Below are positions 32,569-43,470 of a stretch of DNA of 64,000 nt, one piece after another. This stretch comes from Adiantum capillus-veneris (Eukaryota; Streptophyta; Polypodiopsida; Polypodiales; Pteridaceae): assembly GCA_014529385.2 (NCBI GenBank), contig CM043962.1, forward strand, positions 86,902,680-86,966,679, given 5' to 3'. The notes beneath the pieces were generated by a model. The model ran no database searches and had not been told where the DNA came from. It was given only the letters and a program-made list of their open reading frames with translations. Each line of letters starts with the position of its first letter. Positions within the stretch are counted from its first letter, which is position 1. A program made the position numbers and the translations under genes.

Positions 32569-34777
32569 AAACACGCATGTGCTCAATAGAAGGCTTTGTA
32601 TCATGCCATGCTTCATATGGAGTAATAGACTGCAAAGCTTTCGTAGGACACCTGTTAAGTACATAAGTGGCACACATGATGGCCTCAAGCCAAAAAGAAT
32701 GCGGTAAAGCTTGACTTTTGACCATACATCGTGCCATTTCCGTCAGTGACCTATTTTTTCTCTCAGCAACACCATTTTGTTGAGGTGTATAAGGCACTGT
32801 ACATTGGTGTTTTATCCCACGACTAGCCAAAAATGCATTAAATTCATGAGACATATACTCCCCCCCTCGATCGGAACGGAGGGTGCCCATAGTACATTTT
32901 GAGACATTTTCAGCCATAGCCAGAAATTTTTTGAAGCACATAAAAACTTCGGACTTCGCTTTAAGCAAAAATACCCATGCATGCCTGGAGTAATCATCAA
33001 TGAAAGTCACGAAGTACAGGTAATTGCCCAAGGACGGAGTTTGCATGGGCCCACAAACATCACTATGCACAAGCTGCAACCTGCATGTGGCCCGAACTGA
33101 ACCATCCTTTGGAAATTTAGAACGCTGCATCTTACCCAAAATACAGCCTTCACAAACATGTTTGACAGGTGCTTCAAGAGGCGGCAAAGAAGCAACCATA
33201 TCAGATTTCTGCAAACGCAGCAAACTAGCAAAATTTAGATGACCAAAACGTGCATGCCAAAGTTTTGCATCTGAAATAGCCCTTGAATCTGCAACAGCAT
33301 TTGCAAAATTTTGTCCAAACTTGTCATACAAAGTGAGCTTATACAGCCCACGGGACAAAAGCCCAGATGCAACAATTTCATCACCAAAACTGAGATCATG
33401 AACTGTACATCTGTCATCCACAAATTTGACTACAAGTCCAAGTCTAGCAAGTGCGGATATAGACAAGAGATTCTTCTTGATCCCAGGTACATAAAGTGCA
33501 TCAACAAGTGTGAAGGAACTGCCATTAGTAGCAGTGAGCACAATCTTTCCAACTCCCTGAACTGGATAAGAGGCGTTGTTGGCACAAGTGACTAAATTCC
33601 CGTGAGGGACAGACTCGAGAGAGGTAAACAATTCACGATGTGAGGTAATGTGCTTTGTAGCACCACTGTCAAAATACCACACATGTGAATCTGCAGCAAC
33701 TGACAAGCATGCATCATGGACAGTAGGATTGTAAGTGCACTCTGCGCTAAAAGCCCATTCTGCATCAACATCAGTAACACTGTCTCCTTTCACAGAAGAC
33801 TCAACAATGGCTGCATTTGTAGTGGAACCAGCATTTGCAGTGGAACCACCCTCTTTCTTCTTAGCCTCTTTGGCCTTCAACTTAGGACACGACATGATCA
33901 AGTGATCATTGGCTTTACAATAATGGCAGCGCATCTTCTTTTTGCCCTTATCACCAGAATTGCCAAACGAAGTACTCCCAGCATAAGCATTAGGAACAGA
34001 ATTTTTGCCACTCGCAGCAGAACCATAAGAAGTGGCTGCATTACTGTTACCACCCTTTCTTTGAGAAGCAATAAAAGCCTGTTCAACAGCACGCTGTCTA
34101 GTCCTGTTTTTTCTGGACAGTGACTCTTGCAACAGCAATGTGCATAATGCATCAAACTTGACAACTTCTGGATTTCCTTGGGTCATCACTCTCCAAGTAC
34201 TAGCAAAAGTCTGGTAGGAATCTGGTAAGGCATCAAGAACAGTCTGCACAAGGGAACTGTCTGAAATGACTTCACCTGCAGAAATAAGCTGCTCATTGAT
34301 ATCCTTGACACTAGCAAGGAAAGTGTCCATATCATCTTCCTCATGCATAATCTTCGACTCCAGCTCTTTATGCAGCAAAGCAATTTTAGCCTCATTGCCG
34401 CTTGCATAAAGACCTGCTAAAATATCCCAAGCCTGTTTTGCAGATTTTGCTGAACGGATGTGAGGAACAATGGTGCGCTTCACAGAAAACGCAAGCAATG
34501 CATGAGCCTGCACATCCTTAACATCCCAACGAGCTTGTTCCGCCATAGGCAAAACAACTCTAACAGCTGCAATCCTTGCAGCAAGACCTGCAACATCCTC
34601 AACATCGCCTACATCCTCAGAACCAGGACGTACATGAATGCCCTGCACAATGTTCCAGACACCCTTTGACACAAGCACATGTTGCATCATATAAGCCCAC
34701 ATAGGGTAGTTGTCCCCATCCAACCTGTCCTCAGGAGCAAACATCTTGAACACATCTATGTTGTTGTTGTCAGCCAT
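32569..34777 (-). pseudogene. D1 gag-protease-integrase frame
   Basis: The most natural start is MADNNNIDVFKMFAPEDRLD at 34777, because the related D2 copy begins the same way. Domains in order: gag (WDILAGLYASGNEAKIALL), knuckle CHYCKANDHLIMSC, protease WYFDSGATKHIT, integrase zinc finger (WHARFGH...CEGC), and core with HSDVCGPM, SDRGGEY and VAERKNR, so all three catalytic acids are present. The frame stays open for about 740 codons. It ends by a one-base insertion after HMRVFG at about 32569. Before that break it is essentially intact, which indicates recent activity. In life it would be part of a single Copia polyprotein. Confidence 0.9.
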
Positions 34778-35159
34778 GGTAAATGTTGCACCTGATGTGA
34801 AAACTGCCCGAAAATAGGAGAAATGGAGAGGGAACAACCTGTGCTATATAGCACAAACCGTAGAAGACTATAAGGCACCTGTTATGCAAAAAACGGCACT
34901 GACAGAAAACCTGCACAAAATGACAAAATAGCGCGTGCAGTATTGCCTGTAGTAGAAACGAAGGCCGAAATGAGCTCAAATCAAAATGCTGAGCAAATCG
35001 AGCTCTTTGAGCTCAGATCGAGCTGTTCGAGCTCGCCCAAAATATTTGTCGACCTGCGAACGCTCGCCAAAGCTCACTGAAATCGGAGAAAGTGAGCAGG
35101 CATGTGCTGGAGCAGCTGGCGACTAAGCCCAGGAGGACGTAACCTGCTCTGATACCAAT

Positions 35160-35386
35160 TGTTGGAATTAGGGTTGCAGAGAAACACACACAGCTTGGAG
35201 AAGACGAAGGAAGCTCAAGGCACACAATAGAGAGTGTGTTACTTAGTGTGCAATGGAAAGATAGATAGCCCTAGAGTGATGGGCATATATACAATGCACG
35301 CGGGAAAAAACCTCCTAAAGACGGAAAAAATGCCCCGGCGGTCCTAGTGTGTTCACACACATCACTACCACATGTATATGGTAACA
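35160..35386 (-). repeat. 5' LTR of D1
   Basis: 227 bp, directly beyond the primer-binding site GCTCTGATACCA with a two-base spacer. Read on the minus strand it starts TGTTACCATATACATG. Confidence 0.95.
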
Positions 35387-36556
35387 GTGAGAGCTAGCAG
35401 GGTATGAGAGTAGATTGAGAGGAAGAAGGAGTATCTTACGAGAAAGATGTACATCTCCTCACATAATCACTCATATTAGCATAGCTTAGCTTAGTAATTA
35501 GCTTGGTAGAGGAGATGAGCATGCATTGAAGCTTGGCTCTTGGTTGGATTTGCATCCACATGCCAAGAGTGTGTCGATGTAGGCTTCTATCTCACAAGCT
35601 TGGAGTAGGTGATGAGCTCTCCATTAAAGCTTGGGAAGAGATAGTCTTCTTTACTTCACACATGAGATTGTGTGAGCGTGTGTGTGTTTATGCCTTGCCA
35701 AAAATCAGCCCCCTCTCTCTCTTGGGCGAGCCCTCTTGCTATTTGCTCTTGCTCAACCCTCATTGGTCCTCCCCAAGTCAAGCCAATGACTATTAAGCAA
35801 CATAAGTGATAGCCTTCTGACATGTGTCCCCCTTTCCCCTTTTGTGAGAGCTTTAGGTAATTTAATAATTAAACTAAAATCTCATTGGACCCCTTTGCCT
35901 CCTGGCCAATAGGAATCAGGCAGGCCATTGGGCTTCTGAATGCTCATTGGACCCCTTGGGAGACTGTCCAATAGTCTTCTAGGAGACTTAATTCTCATTG
36001 GTTCTTTTATTAAGTGTTTTTAAATTAATTAAACTAGATTTACTCTAGCCTAATTCTCATTGGTCCACCTACAAGGCCATCCAATAGGAATTGGGCACAC
36101 CTTGTGGGCATCTAGGCTAGGGAGCTGACATGTGTCCCTAATTCCCTTTGTGTAAAGGGAGCTTGTGTGTGTGTGTGACTTTCTCTCTCATCCCCTACTG
36201 CCAAGGCTCGCCCCCTCCTATGTAGGGATTTGAAAAGACTTTTTGGTCACAGACGAAGCATCCAATTTTCCCTAGGGTTGACCTTTGGACACAACCTTTG
36301 AATTTTGGAACCTTAGCATTTTGGAAGTCTTAATGGGCTGAACCTTAGGGTCTTTTTAGCCCATTGTTGCACATGGCTCTTTTGCAGATGGCCCCCCCTT
36401 TGGATCCCTATTTTCCCTCCTTTGGATCCCTACTGTGGCCGGTCAGCTAGCTTAACCAATATTCTAGCAATTTCTCCCCTGGCACTTCCCCATATTAAAT
36501 GATCAGTTTAACATGAGAAAATCATTTAGGAGAATTAGATATTGATTATTATGACA

Positions 36557-37218
36557 ACAAATGAGTGCAAGTTGAATCTTATGCTCCGATTTTGATTTTC
36601 ATACTCGCAAGGTAGCCAAGATTAGCACATGGATGCTCAGTAACACAGTAGCTCTATTGCAAACCGGTTTCGACCCAGCAAAGAGTTTTATCCTTCTTAG
36701 ATTCAAACTGCGAATCACAGTTCCAAGACTTCGTGCAAGGCATGGTGGTGGTCGTGGCATGCAAGGGGTAAGATGGGATTTATCGTGGGTAAGATGATCA
36801 AAAACCCCCTAGATTTTTGCAAGTCGACCAAGTTCGTATGCATGCATAATTTGGCGTCTACAAAATATAAGATAATGGCGGTTAAAGTTCGGCATCATAG
36901 TTGGCTTCTACAGGGGCTCATACCACGACAACCACCTTCAAGGATGGCCTTAAGCACGGCTAAAACCAAGGCCATGCGATGATGGTGAAGGCCCTCAAGG
37001 GCGCATGCAAAGGCCGTTCAAAGCAAAATACAGAGTCGGCAAGGATCCGAAGGCCAAGGACAATGTGTCAAGGTGTAAGTATGGTCGACAACAAGTGCAA
37101 AGGTACCCGCTTTAAGGTGCAAGGCTCCATATATCATTGTTAAAAGGAAAATTACCCTTGAAACGTGCCATATGGGCTCCAAGATTGGGAAATTTATCAG
37201 ACGAAAGTGAGGTTTTAG
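36557..37218. other. Unassigned spacer between E and D2
   Basis: No recognised coding frame or repeat. It may be part of an older element into which E or D2 inserted. Confidence 0.4.
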
Positions 37219-37439
37219 TGTTACCATATACATGTGGTAGTGATGTGTGTGAACACACTAGGACTGTCGGGGCATTTTTTCAGGAGATTTTTTCCCCCTT
37301 GCATTGTATATATGCCCATCACTCTAGGGCTATCTATATTTTCCATTGCACACTAAGTAATACACTCTTAGTTGTGTGCCTTGAGCTTCCTTCGTCTTCT
37401 CCAAGCTGTGTGCGTTTCTCTGCAACCCTAATTCCAACA
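37219..37439 (+). repeat. 5' LTR of D2
   Basis: TGTTACCATATACATGTGG to AATTCCAACA, matching the D1 LTRs in opposite orientation. Confidence 0.9.
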
Positions 37440-37796
37440 ATTGGTATCAGAGCAGGTTGCGTCCTCCCGGGCTTAGCCAGCTGCTCCAGCAATCGCCTGT
37501 TTACTTTCTTCGATTTCAGTGAGGTTTGGAGAGCGTTCAGGTCGGCAAATATTTAGGGAATGCTCGTAGAGCTCAGTCCGCTCAGATTTTTGATTCGGGC
37601 TCATTTTGGCCTCCGTTTCCACTACAGGCAGGTCTACACAAGAAATTTCGTCATTTTGTGCAAAATTTCTGTCAGTGCCGTTTTTTGCATAACAGGTGCC
37701 TTACAGTCTTCTACGGTTTGTGCTATATACAACGTGTTGTTCTCGCTTCGTTTCTCCTCTTTTTGGGCAATTTTCACATCAGGTGTAGCATTTAGC

Positions 37797-38750
37797 ATGG
37801 CTGACAACAACACAAATGTGTTCAAGATGTTTGCTGTTGAGGACAGATTGGATGGGGACAATTACCCTATGTGGGCTTACATGATGCAACATGTTCTTGT
37901 GTCAAAGGGCGTCTGGAATATTGTGCAGGGCATTGATGTACGTCCTGGTTCTGAGGATGTAGACGATGTTGAGGATGTGGCAGGTATTGCTGCAAGGATT
38001 GCTGCTATTAGAGTTGTTTTGCCTATGGCAAAACAATCTCGGTGGGATGTAAAGGATGTGCAGGCTCATGCATTGATTGCGTTGTCTGTGAAGCGCACCA
38101 TTGTTCCTCACATTCGTTCAGCAAAATCTGCAAAACGGGCTTGGGATATTTTGGTTGGTCTTTATGCAAGTTGCAATGAAGCTAAAATTGCTTTGTTGCG
38201 TAAAGAGCTGGAATCGAAGATTATGCATGAGGAAGATGATATGGACACTTTCCTTGCTGGTGTCAAGGATATCAATGAGCAACTTATTTCTGCAGGTGAA
38301 GTCATTTCAGACAGTTCCCTTGTGCAGATTGTTCTTGATGCCTTACCAGATTCTTACCATACTTTTGCTAGTACTTGGAGACTTATGACCCAAGGAAATC
38401 CTGAAGTTGTCAAGTTTGATGCATTATGCACATTGTTGTTGCAAGAGTCACTTTCCAAAAAAAATAGGACTAGACAGCGTGCGGTTGAACAGGCTTTTAT
38501 TACTTCTCTCAAAAAGGGTGGTAACAACAATGCAGCCACTTCTTATGGTTCTGCTGCGAGTGGCAAAAATTCTGTTCCTAATGCTTCTGTTGGCAGTAAT
38601 TCGTCTTGAAATTCTTATGATAAGGGAAAAAAGAAGATGCGTTGCTATTATTGTAAAGCTAATGATCACTTGATCAAGCAGTGTCCTAAGTTGAAGGCCA
38701 AAGAGGCAGGGTGGTTCCACTGCAAATGCTGGTTCCACTACAAATGCAGC
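37797..38750 (+). pseudogene. D2 gag
   Basis: Starts MADNNTNVFKMFAVEDRLDG and follows the D1 gag closely. A TGA at 38610 stops the frame after VGSNSS. Beyond it the knuckle CYYCKANDHLIKQC is still readable. A small deletion near 38705, relative to D1, shifts the frame again before the protease. Confidence 0.9.
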
Positions 38751-38852
38751 CATTGTTGAGTCTTCTGTCAAAGGAGACTGTGATTCTGTTGTTGATGCAG
38801 AATGGGCTTTTAGTGCGAGTGCACTTACAATCCTGTTGTCCATGATGCATGC

Positions 38853-39990
38853 ATGTCAGTTGCTATAGATTCACATGTGTGGTATTTCGACAGTGGTGCT
38901 ACAAAGCACATTACCTCACATCGTGAATTGTTCACCTCTCTCGAGTCTGTCCCTCATGGGAATTCAGTCACTTGTGCCAACAATGCCTCTTATCCGGTAC
39001 AGGGAGTTGAAAAGATTGTGCTTACTGCTACAAATGGCAGTTCTTTTACACTTGTTGATGCACTTTGTGTACCTGGGATCAAGAAGAACCTTTTGTTTGT
39101 ATCTCCACTTGCTAGACTTGGACTTGTAGTCAAATTTGTGGATGACAGATATACAGTTCGTGATCTCAGTTTTGGTGATGAAATTGTTGCATCTGGGCTT
39201 TTGTGCCGTGGGCTATATAAGCTCACTTTATATGACAAGTGTGGACAAAATTTTGCAAATGCAGTTGCAGATTCAAGGGCTTTTTCAGATGCAAAACTTT
39301 GGCATGCACGTTTTGGTCATCTAAATTTTGCCAGTTTGCTGCCTTTGCAAAAATCTGATATGGTTGCTTCTTTGCCGCCTCTTGAAGCACCTGTCAAACA
39401 TGTTTGTGAAGGTTGTATTTTGGGTAAGATGCAGCGTTCTAAGTTTCTAAAGGATGGTTCAATTAGGGCCACATGCAGGTTGCAGCTTGTGCATAGTGAT
39501 GTTTGTGGGCCCATGCAAACTCCGTCCTTGGGTAAATACCTGTACTTCGTGACTTTCATTCATGATTACTCTAGGTATGCATGGGTATTTCCACTTAAAG
39601 CTAAGTCCGAAGTTTTTATGTGCTTCAAACAATTTTTGGCTACGGCTGAAAATGTCTCGAAATGTACTATAAGCACCCTCCGTTCCGATCGAGGGGGGGA
39701 GTATATGTCTCATGAATTTAATGCATTTCTGGATATTTGTGGGATAAAACACCAATGCACAGTGCCTTATACACATCAGCAAAATGGTGTTGCTAAGAGA
39801 AAAAATAGGTCACTTACGGAAATGGCATGATGTATGGTCAAAAGTCAAGCTTTGCCACATTCTTTTTGGCTTGAGGCCATCATGTGTGCCACTTATGTAC
39901 TAAACAGGTGTCCTATGAAGCTTTGCAGTCTATTACTCCATATGAAGCATGGCATGATAGAAAGCCTTCTACTGAGCACATGCGTGTTTT
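38853..39990 (+). pseudogene. D2 protease-integrase
   Basis: An open frame of 325 codons contains WYFDSGATKHIT (protease), WHARFGHLNFA and CEGCILGKM (integrase zinc finger), HSDVCGPM and SDRGGEY. The catalytic glutamate position reads VAKRKNR where D1 has VAERKNR, so integrase is inactive. A TGA at about 39828 follows LTEMA, after which the shifted frames continue to 39990. Confidence 0.9.
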
Positions 39991-40028
39991 TGGCTATTTG
40001 GCATATGCTTTGGTGCCACAAACACAAC

Positions 40029-42839
40029 GTAGAATCTTGACGACTCCATTTCTGCACTTCAATAGCAATCTTGGATTGTCGTGCACGCTCCATTGTGAGC
40101 TTACGAGCAAATGTTGTGCAAAAGAACCAGTTGAACATCTCCTCCAAATAATTGGATTGCACCATTCCACCACCATGTCGAGTATTTTTGAAGTACACTC
40201 CCCTTGCTCGATAATGGGACTTCTCCATGCCTTGAGTGCTAAAAATTTGAAGCGATCCATACTTGTGCATAAAAAATGCACCATGCGCAAACAAGATATG
40301 ATGTTCACATGAGTAAACGATCCACATTATTAAATAAAAACAATCCCTTGTAATGAATACACCATGTAAAATGACTTACCATGTAATGTGTGATGTTATT
40401 TTCACCCCAAGAAAGGGTGAAGACCTTGGTAAAATCCACCAAGGCTTCTTGAAATGATTGGCGTTGTTCTTCTGTTGTGATGTTAAGGCCCATAAGCTTG
40501 ACCATTTTATCAAAATGTGCCCAAACTTGCTTGCGCTTGTTTGCAAGCTCGCCATTTGAATCATTGTTAGTAGTAGCTTTGCATAACTCCTTCCAAAGCT
40601 CCCAAAGGTTACCTGCCTGCTCGTTGGAGCTGTTTTGAGCATCATATCGACTTGGCTTTCCTTGGGAAACTTTCTTCAAAAAGTGTCTAGCTTTTTGTCC
40701 ACTCATTGACACTTGTTGAGCAATTTCATGGGCCTCCCCTGTGTTCTTTGCAGCAACGATAGACACATTTCCACCGTGACAGCCAATGGAATTCAAGAGT
40801 ACCTCCACTCTTTCGATCGCTTCCTGGGACTTTTCCAACGGTTTCATTGTGAAAGCATAGTCAATGTGGAGCTTCAATAGCCTATCAAAAATGCGCATGA
40901 ATGCGTGTAATGTACAAAATGTACATTCGATAGAGGAAATAGAAAGATTGGATTCCAAGCGTGGTCCTTTTGATCAGGGTCTGGGGCATTGAGCATGGGA
41001 CATCTTAGAATAGACGCTTCCCATTCTCTACCTTCATCTCCGACATCACGACAATCTAACCCTTGTTCTTCATGCCCTTGCCATGGAAGCATGGAACCGA
41101 CTTTTGCAGTGCTCTTATGTGATTTTTGTCCATTAGGTTTGTACCCTCGAGTGCAAAATGGACAAGGAATGAGAGAAGAAGCCCCTTGTTTGCAGCCAAG
41201 CAAACACTTTATGGTCTTCAAATCCCCACCTAAGTGCCACTCCACATCATAACTTCCAAAACCCTCAATCTCCAACTTCTGACCTGCAATTTGGGAGTGT
41301 ATTACTTCTGTGATCCATGGAGTTCTCTCAAAAATCCATGAAAGTACTCCATTGGTCTCTTTGGGCACCTCAATAGCACCCAACCACCAAATGTCTTTCT
41401 CTGATTGCACGCTAAAAGATGGGGTGGGAGATGGCTCGACTGAATCCCTTGGCTTGGTTTGCAGAAGGGCCTCGTTCATTAGAGTGACACTTAGCCTCTC
41501 TAACCTTCGGCCTTTCACTATTTGACACTCATCGAGTTTCAGCACAAAAGCGACTTTTGTGCCAAGCACTACAAAATAAATAGTGCTAAGGCCTTAAACT
41601 TCAGAGTCTATGATAAGAATAATACCAAAGAAAAAAGTAAAGTGTGTCACCTTCTTCAGGTAACTCGTAAAATCTAAGCATGGCTTCTTGAAGCCTTCTA
41701 AGATCCACGAAAATATTGTTCCACATTGTGTAAGGAAAGCCCTTCTCCGAAGGTCTTATGGATTGTTTCTTACCTTTTCCCCTTGTCTTTGTTGCGCACG
41801 AAGCATAAAGGGAAGTTGGCATTGTGTCCTCAATGTGTAGGTATGTCCCAATGCGGGAGAACACATCTTCATTTGTGGCCTTCTTTGCGAGCTTGACCTT
41901 GTGAGGAACAGGAAATAGGTTTTCCACAATGCCATGTTCTTTGAGGGCATCCTTTAGGAGTTGGAAAATAGCCTGATAGGCTTTGGTGCTGATTCCAGCC
42001 TCATCACAAGCTTGTTGAACGTCATCATCACTAACCACATTTCTTAATTCACGCATGAGGTCCTTGGTGACTGCATCCTTAATGTGCTTACCTCCAGGTG
42101 ATTGTAAGATAGAAATCACGTCTTGGGTATTGAGACAACTAGTGAGAAGGTTGACTCGATCAACTTGGCTTGTTCCACCGCATGCCTCCTGGATGAAGTT
42201 TCTAGCAACAAATAAACATAAATGTTAGAAAATAGTGTGAAGTAAGAATGCATCATGCAAGTAAAGACCAAATCACCTTGTGGCTGTAACTCGTCGTTTG
42301 CATGCTCCTCCCGAATGTGCAAGAGTTTCAATGGATGAATACGTGCGTTTACGTTCCCTTGCACCAAGGGGTGTTTCTTTCAAGTATGTGATGGTGTTGG
42401 TAAGCTTCTGGATGTGGGACTCCTTTTCTTGCATTTGTTGTTCAAGAGTTTTAACTACCCTCTCCGAAGAGGCAATACTCTCTTGTAATGCCATCGTCTT
42501 GAGGTGAAGAGCTTGACATTCGTGCATCCACATATCCAAAGAAGCACCTGCACCCATACACAACCGCTTGCAATAGCCTAACAAGCCTGCTTCTCCCCTC
42601 CCAAGAAATTGAAGAAATGTGGAAAGGCTATTAAACGGTGGATGGAAGCGGCTTATAGGATCGTAAGGATACAAATGGCCATCCACCCAAATGTCAACAT
42701 TGGTCTCACAAGCGGTGCGACGTTCCTGTGAGTGATGACCTTTGATCACCCTCACTAGTGGTCTTCTATGCAAATGCCGTGGGTAAGATAATATGTATGC
42801 TTTTGGTGTGCGGAGTACGTGGTGGTGGAAGCAAACCAT
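40029..42839 (-). pseudogene. Unrecognised multi-exon gene, 3'-truncated and frameshifted
   Basis: A minus-strand gene of at least four exons. Exon 1 runs 42839-42277 and carries a coiled-coil-like stretch (MALQESIASSERVVKTLEQQ). Intron 1 (42276-42202, 75 bp) has a GTGATT donor and TTGCTAG acceptor. Exon 2 is 42201-41651. Intron 2 (41650-41569, 82 bp) has GTGACA and TTTTGTAG. Exon 3 runs 41568-40380 and ends in G|GTAAGT. Both completed splices restore the frame. Exon 3 contains WHLGGDLKTIKCLLGCKQGA and PCPFC, then HAWNPIF and LHAFMRIFDRLLKLHIDYAF. A missing T in a T-run near 40930 shifts the frame. The last exon (about 40300-40029) reads MEKSHYRARGVYFKNTRHGG and lacks a clear AG acceptor. It is cut off at the D2 junction. 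I do not recognise the family; a transposon-derived or captured gene is possible. Confidence 0.6.
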
Positions 42840-43470
42840 TTGTGATGTCCGTGAGTACCATGGCAGCTGTTGCGTGAGGAAGCAAATGATGAAAAGATAG
42901 AGGGGGAAGGGTAGAGAGGTTGAGGAAGATGGGACGAGAGAAGGAGGGAGGAGAGGGAGGGAGAGATTGGGGAGGAGGAGGAAGGTAGGAGCAGGGAGGG
43001 AGAGGAGAGGGCGAGGGAGGAGGAGGAGAGAACAAAATGTTTATTACTTTTTGGGGAAAAAGATTTTTGAAAAAATGGACTTTCTAAGCTTGTGGGTTAA
43101 AAAATGGGTCAAAAAATGATTTTTGGATATGTATATATGTTGGGAGGGAGTTTTAAGTAAAAAACAAGTAAAAATGTTTTTTTTATAAAAAAGTCAAATT
43201 TTGACTCTTTGTGACCCACGTTTTTTCTGATGTAGACACACCCCTATGCTTCCTTCACTTTAAAGAAAGCTAGAGAGAGAAAGTAACCCTTTAGGTCCAT
43301 ATCCTACATTTGTCTAAAAAAAAGGTTAGAAAAGCCTACTCAAAACTACCTTCTTCAATGCCCTTGCCCCCTAAACCCCACACAACATTAGCCTTAATCC
43401 CTAAAAATTAGGATTCCTTACAAGGCCCATGCAAGGTTCATATTTCTCCTAATGAAAGACTATTAAGGCA
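42840..43470. other. Purine-rich 5' flank and AT-rich spacer
   Basis: 42900-43030 is a G/A-rich run (GGGAGG and GAGGAGG units) just upstream of the unknown gene; its complement gives a proline-rich frame that looks spurious. 43040-43440 is AT-rich with no gene. Confidence 0.45.

Larger units (their letters stand above)
29983..35386 (-). mobile_element. Ty1/Copia element D1, full length, target duplication GTGAG
   Basis: A 5404-bp minus-strand element with LTRs of 226 bp (29983-30208) and 227 bp (35160-35386), both TGTTGGAATTAG to GGTAACA. GTGAG flanks it on both sides (29978-29982 and 35387-35391), and the empty site is visible in the other E LTR at 23831-23845. The primer-binding site is at 35146-35157 and the polypurine tract at 30209-30218. 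Domain order gag, protease, integrase, reverse transcriptase, RNase H is Copia type. I count six LTR differences. Frameshifts and a 209-bp duplication disable pol. Confidence 0.95.
23421..36556 (-). mobile_element. Ty3/Gypsy element E, internally deleted, interrupted by Copia D1
   Basis: Two LTRs of exactly 1584 bp once D1 and its duplication are removed: 23421-25004, and 29564-29982 joined to 35392-36556. Between them lie a polypurine region (25005-25020), a broken pol (25363-28284), a broken gag (28320-29146) and the primer-binding site (29551-29562). The native length is about 7.7 kb. The gag capsid core, zinc knuckle and protease are deleted at about 28320. I count 14 differences between the LTRs (about 0.9%), so insertion was recent or the LTRs were homogenised. 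To the left the same LTR serves a second, truncated body (21939-23420). Confidence 0.85.
29564..36556 (-). repeat. 5' LTR of element E, split by D1
   Basis: First part 29564-29982, second part 35392-36556, 1584 bp when joined. The primer-binding site is at 29551-29562, two bases from the left border. The right border TTATGACA at 36556 is followed by unrelated sequence. Confidence 0.9.
37219..40028 (+). mobile_element. Copia element D2, 3'-truncated
   Basis: A plus-strand relative of D1. The 5' LTR (37219-37439, 221 bp) is followed by TGGTATCAGAGC (37442-37453), then gag and integrase frames. The sequence matches D1 up to LVPQTQRR at about 40028, where it switches abruptly to an unrelated gene on the other strand. 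Reverse transcriptase, RNase H and the 3' LTR are missing. Confidence 0.9.

Noticed and set aside
42766-43035. Proline-rich frame MFSPPPPSPSPLPPCSYLPP upstream of the unknown gene
   Set aside because: It arises from a G/A-rich simple-sequence stretch and overlaps exon 1 in another frame. It could at most be an untranslated leader.
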